Source: Alphaproteobacteria bacterium | Lineage (GTDB): Bacteria > Pseudomonadota > Alphaproteobacteria > Rhodospirillales > Magnetospirillaceae | Length of the DNA stretch: 14,279 bases | NCBI GenBank assembly: GCA_015232485.1 | Contig: JADFZP010000036.1 | Coordinates: forward strand, 1 to 14,279 | Direction of reading: 5' to 3' | In this document: piece after piece, positions 13,439 to 14,279 of the stretch | Numbering within the stretch: position 1 is the first letter of the stretch | Layout of the letters: each line of letters begins with the position of its first letter | The notes under the pieces: model-generated | Seen by the model: the letters and a program-made list of their open reading frames with translations, nothing else | Databases searched by the model: none | What the model was told of the DNA's origin: nothing | Translations under genes and position numbers: made by a program

Positions 13439-14279
13439 CTACCGTGGCAGCGTCTGTCCAAACCGGAAGAATCCACTCTGTTGCGCGGCGTTCGCGGCCC
13501 CCATGAGCGGCGCCATTCCGGGGGGCATGACGGTCATGGCGGCGGCCGGCACCCCCGGCATGGCCGTGTCGGGCGTCATTTTCTTGGTCGGGTCCATGAA
13601 CTTGAGCGGAACCCCCTTGGAGAGGATCAGATCGATCCGGCGTCCGGCATCGACCTCGACCACCGGGAAGGTCTCACCCGCCATGTCGATATAGAACTGG
13701 GCGATCCGATCCAACGCGGAGCCCATGCCGCCCACGGCCGCGCTTTGCGCCGATTCGGCGGAAAAGGAGCCCTGATATTGCGTCGTGGACGAGGGGGTCG
13801 TTGAAATCACCGGGATCGGCCGCACGTCGAACGCCTTGCTGACGCCTTCGGCGAAGCCTGCCATGAGGGCGTTGGCGAGCAACTGGCCGGTCTTCGAAAC
13901 CAGCCTTCCCCGCACACCCACCTTGCCATCCTCGCCCACGGCGTAGGCCGGCAGATTGGCCTCCAGAATGCGCCCGTCCTTGCGGACGCAGGAAATTGTC
14001 TCGCCGCGCAGCATCGCGCGCTCCGCCGACAGATCCCCGTAGCCGCCCAGCATCATGAAGCACTCGCGGATGTCGGAGCGAAAGCGGTTCGGAAGGATCG
14101 CCTCATGCTTAACCCGGAACAGGGCCGGCATGGGGTCGCGCATCGCGCCCTTGCCGGTCGCCGCGTCCATGCCGGTCACCAGCACCCCGGTGACCATCGA
14201 CCCCGCCGGCAAATAGGCGGCCAGCGTTTCCTCCGGCGTGCTCGGCCCATCCGGTTCCGCGGCCTTTTCTTCCTTGGCC
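13439..14279 (-). CDS. traB: TraB, envelope-spanning VirB10-like core protein (5' end beyond window)
   Basis: The C-terminal 279 residues of a TraB/VirB10-family protein are present; the frame stays open to the right edge. The fragment begins in an E/K/P-rich linker typical of the periplasmic extension and then enters the beta-barrel domain at Y-L-P-A-G-S-M-V-T-G-V-L-V-T-G-M-D-A. This is followed by R-D-P-M-P-A-L-F-R-V, F-R-S-D-I-R-E-C-F-M-M-L-G-G-Y-G-D-L-S-x-E-R-A, V-G-V-R-G-R-L-V-S-K, and the late V-V-E-V-D-A-G-R-R-I-D-L-I-L-S-K-G. TraB links the inner membrane to the TraV/TraK outer-membrane ring. A methionine- and proline-rich tail (about 13439-13600) extends past the core fold. An in-frame TTG at 14210-14212 is internal, not a start, because conserved residues lie on both sides of it. 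Confidence 0.94.
   Translation of the reverse strand, partial: AKEEKAAEPDGPSTPEETLAAYLPAGSMVTGVLVTGMDAATGKGAMRDPMPALFRVKHEAILPNRFRSDIRECFMMLGGYGDLSAERAMLRGETISCVRKDGRILEANLPAYAVGEDGKVGVRGRLVSKTGQLLANALMAGFAEGVSKAFDVRPIPVISTTPSSTTQYQGSFSAESAQSAAVGGMGSALDRIAQFYIDMAGETFPVVEVDAGRRIDLILSKGVPLKFMDPTKKMTPDTAMPGVPAAAMTVMPPGMAPLMGAANAAQQSGFFRFGQTLPR

Noticed and set aside
1..14279. CRISPR arrays, tRNA or rRNA genes, transposases, integrase sites
   Set aside because: None seen. No regularly spaced short repeats, no structural RNA signatures, no recombinase motifs in any plausible frame.

Overview
The window is a GC-rich (roughly two-thirds G+C) stretch carrying one minus-strand gene cluster for an F-type (TraB/TraV/TraC/TraW/TraU) conjugative type IV secretion system (T4SS). 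It probably lies on a plasmid or integrative conjugative element of a proteobacterium. Base composition suggests an alphaproteobacterium, but that is only a guess. All supported genes are on the minus strand, so transcription runs from the right edge (14279) to the left edge (1). The many long plus-strand open frames are antisense shadows of a GC-rich coding strand.

Layout in transcription order: traB (5' end outside the window), traV lipoprotein, a 100-residue traA-type pilin, two very large predicted exported proteins (898 and 1231 residues), a rho-independent terminator, a DsbC-type disulfide isomerase, the traC ATPase, a TrbI-type membrane protein, an S26/TraF-type peptidase, an unrecognised 148-residue membrane protein, a TrbC-TraW fusion, and traU (3' end outside the window). 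Apart from the two giant genes, the 148-residue gene and the fusion, the order (B-V-A-dsbC-C-trbI-like-F-W-U) resembles the F-like systems of IncA/C plasmids and SXT/R391 elements as I remember them. Most junctions are 4-base ATGA overlaps, short overlaps or very short gaps, so the genes are probably co-transcribed and translationally coupled.

How they would work together: TraB and TraV (with TraK, outside the window) form the envelope-spanning core. TraA is the pilin. TraC is the VirB4-like ATPase driving pilus assembly. TrbI, TraF, TrbC-TraW and TraU act in pilus assembly and mating-pair functions in the inner membrane and periplasm. The DsbC-like protein would fold cysteine-rich periplasmic clients such as TraU, TraV and the two giant proteins.

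The most interesting part is 6063-12469. It holds two large beta-rich, disulfide-paired exported proteins between the pilin gene and dsbC, closed by a strong terminator. The first has an exact 100-residue repeat array and a glycine-rich C-terminus encoded by lower-GC DNA. That C-terminus contains a run of ten G residues where a one-base slip either way would truncate the protein, making it a candidate phase-variable adhesin of the conjugation apparatus.
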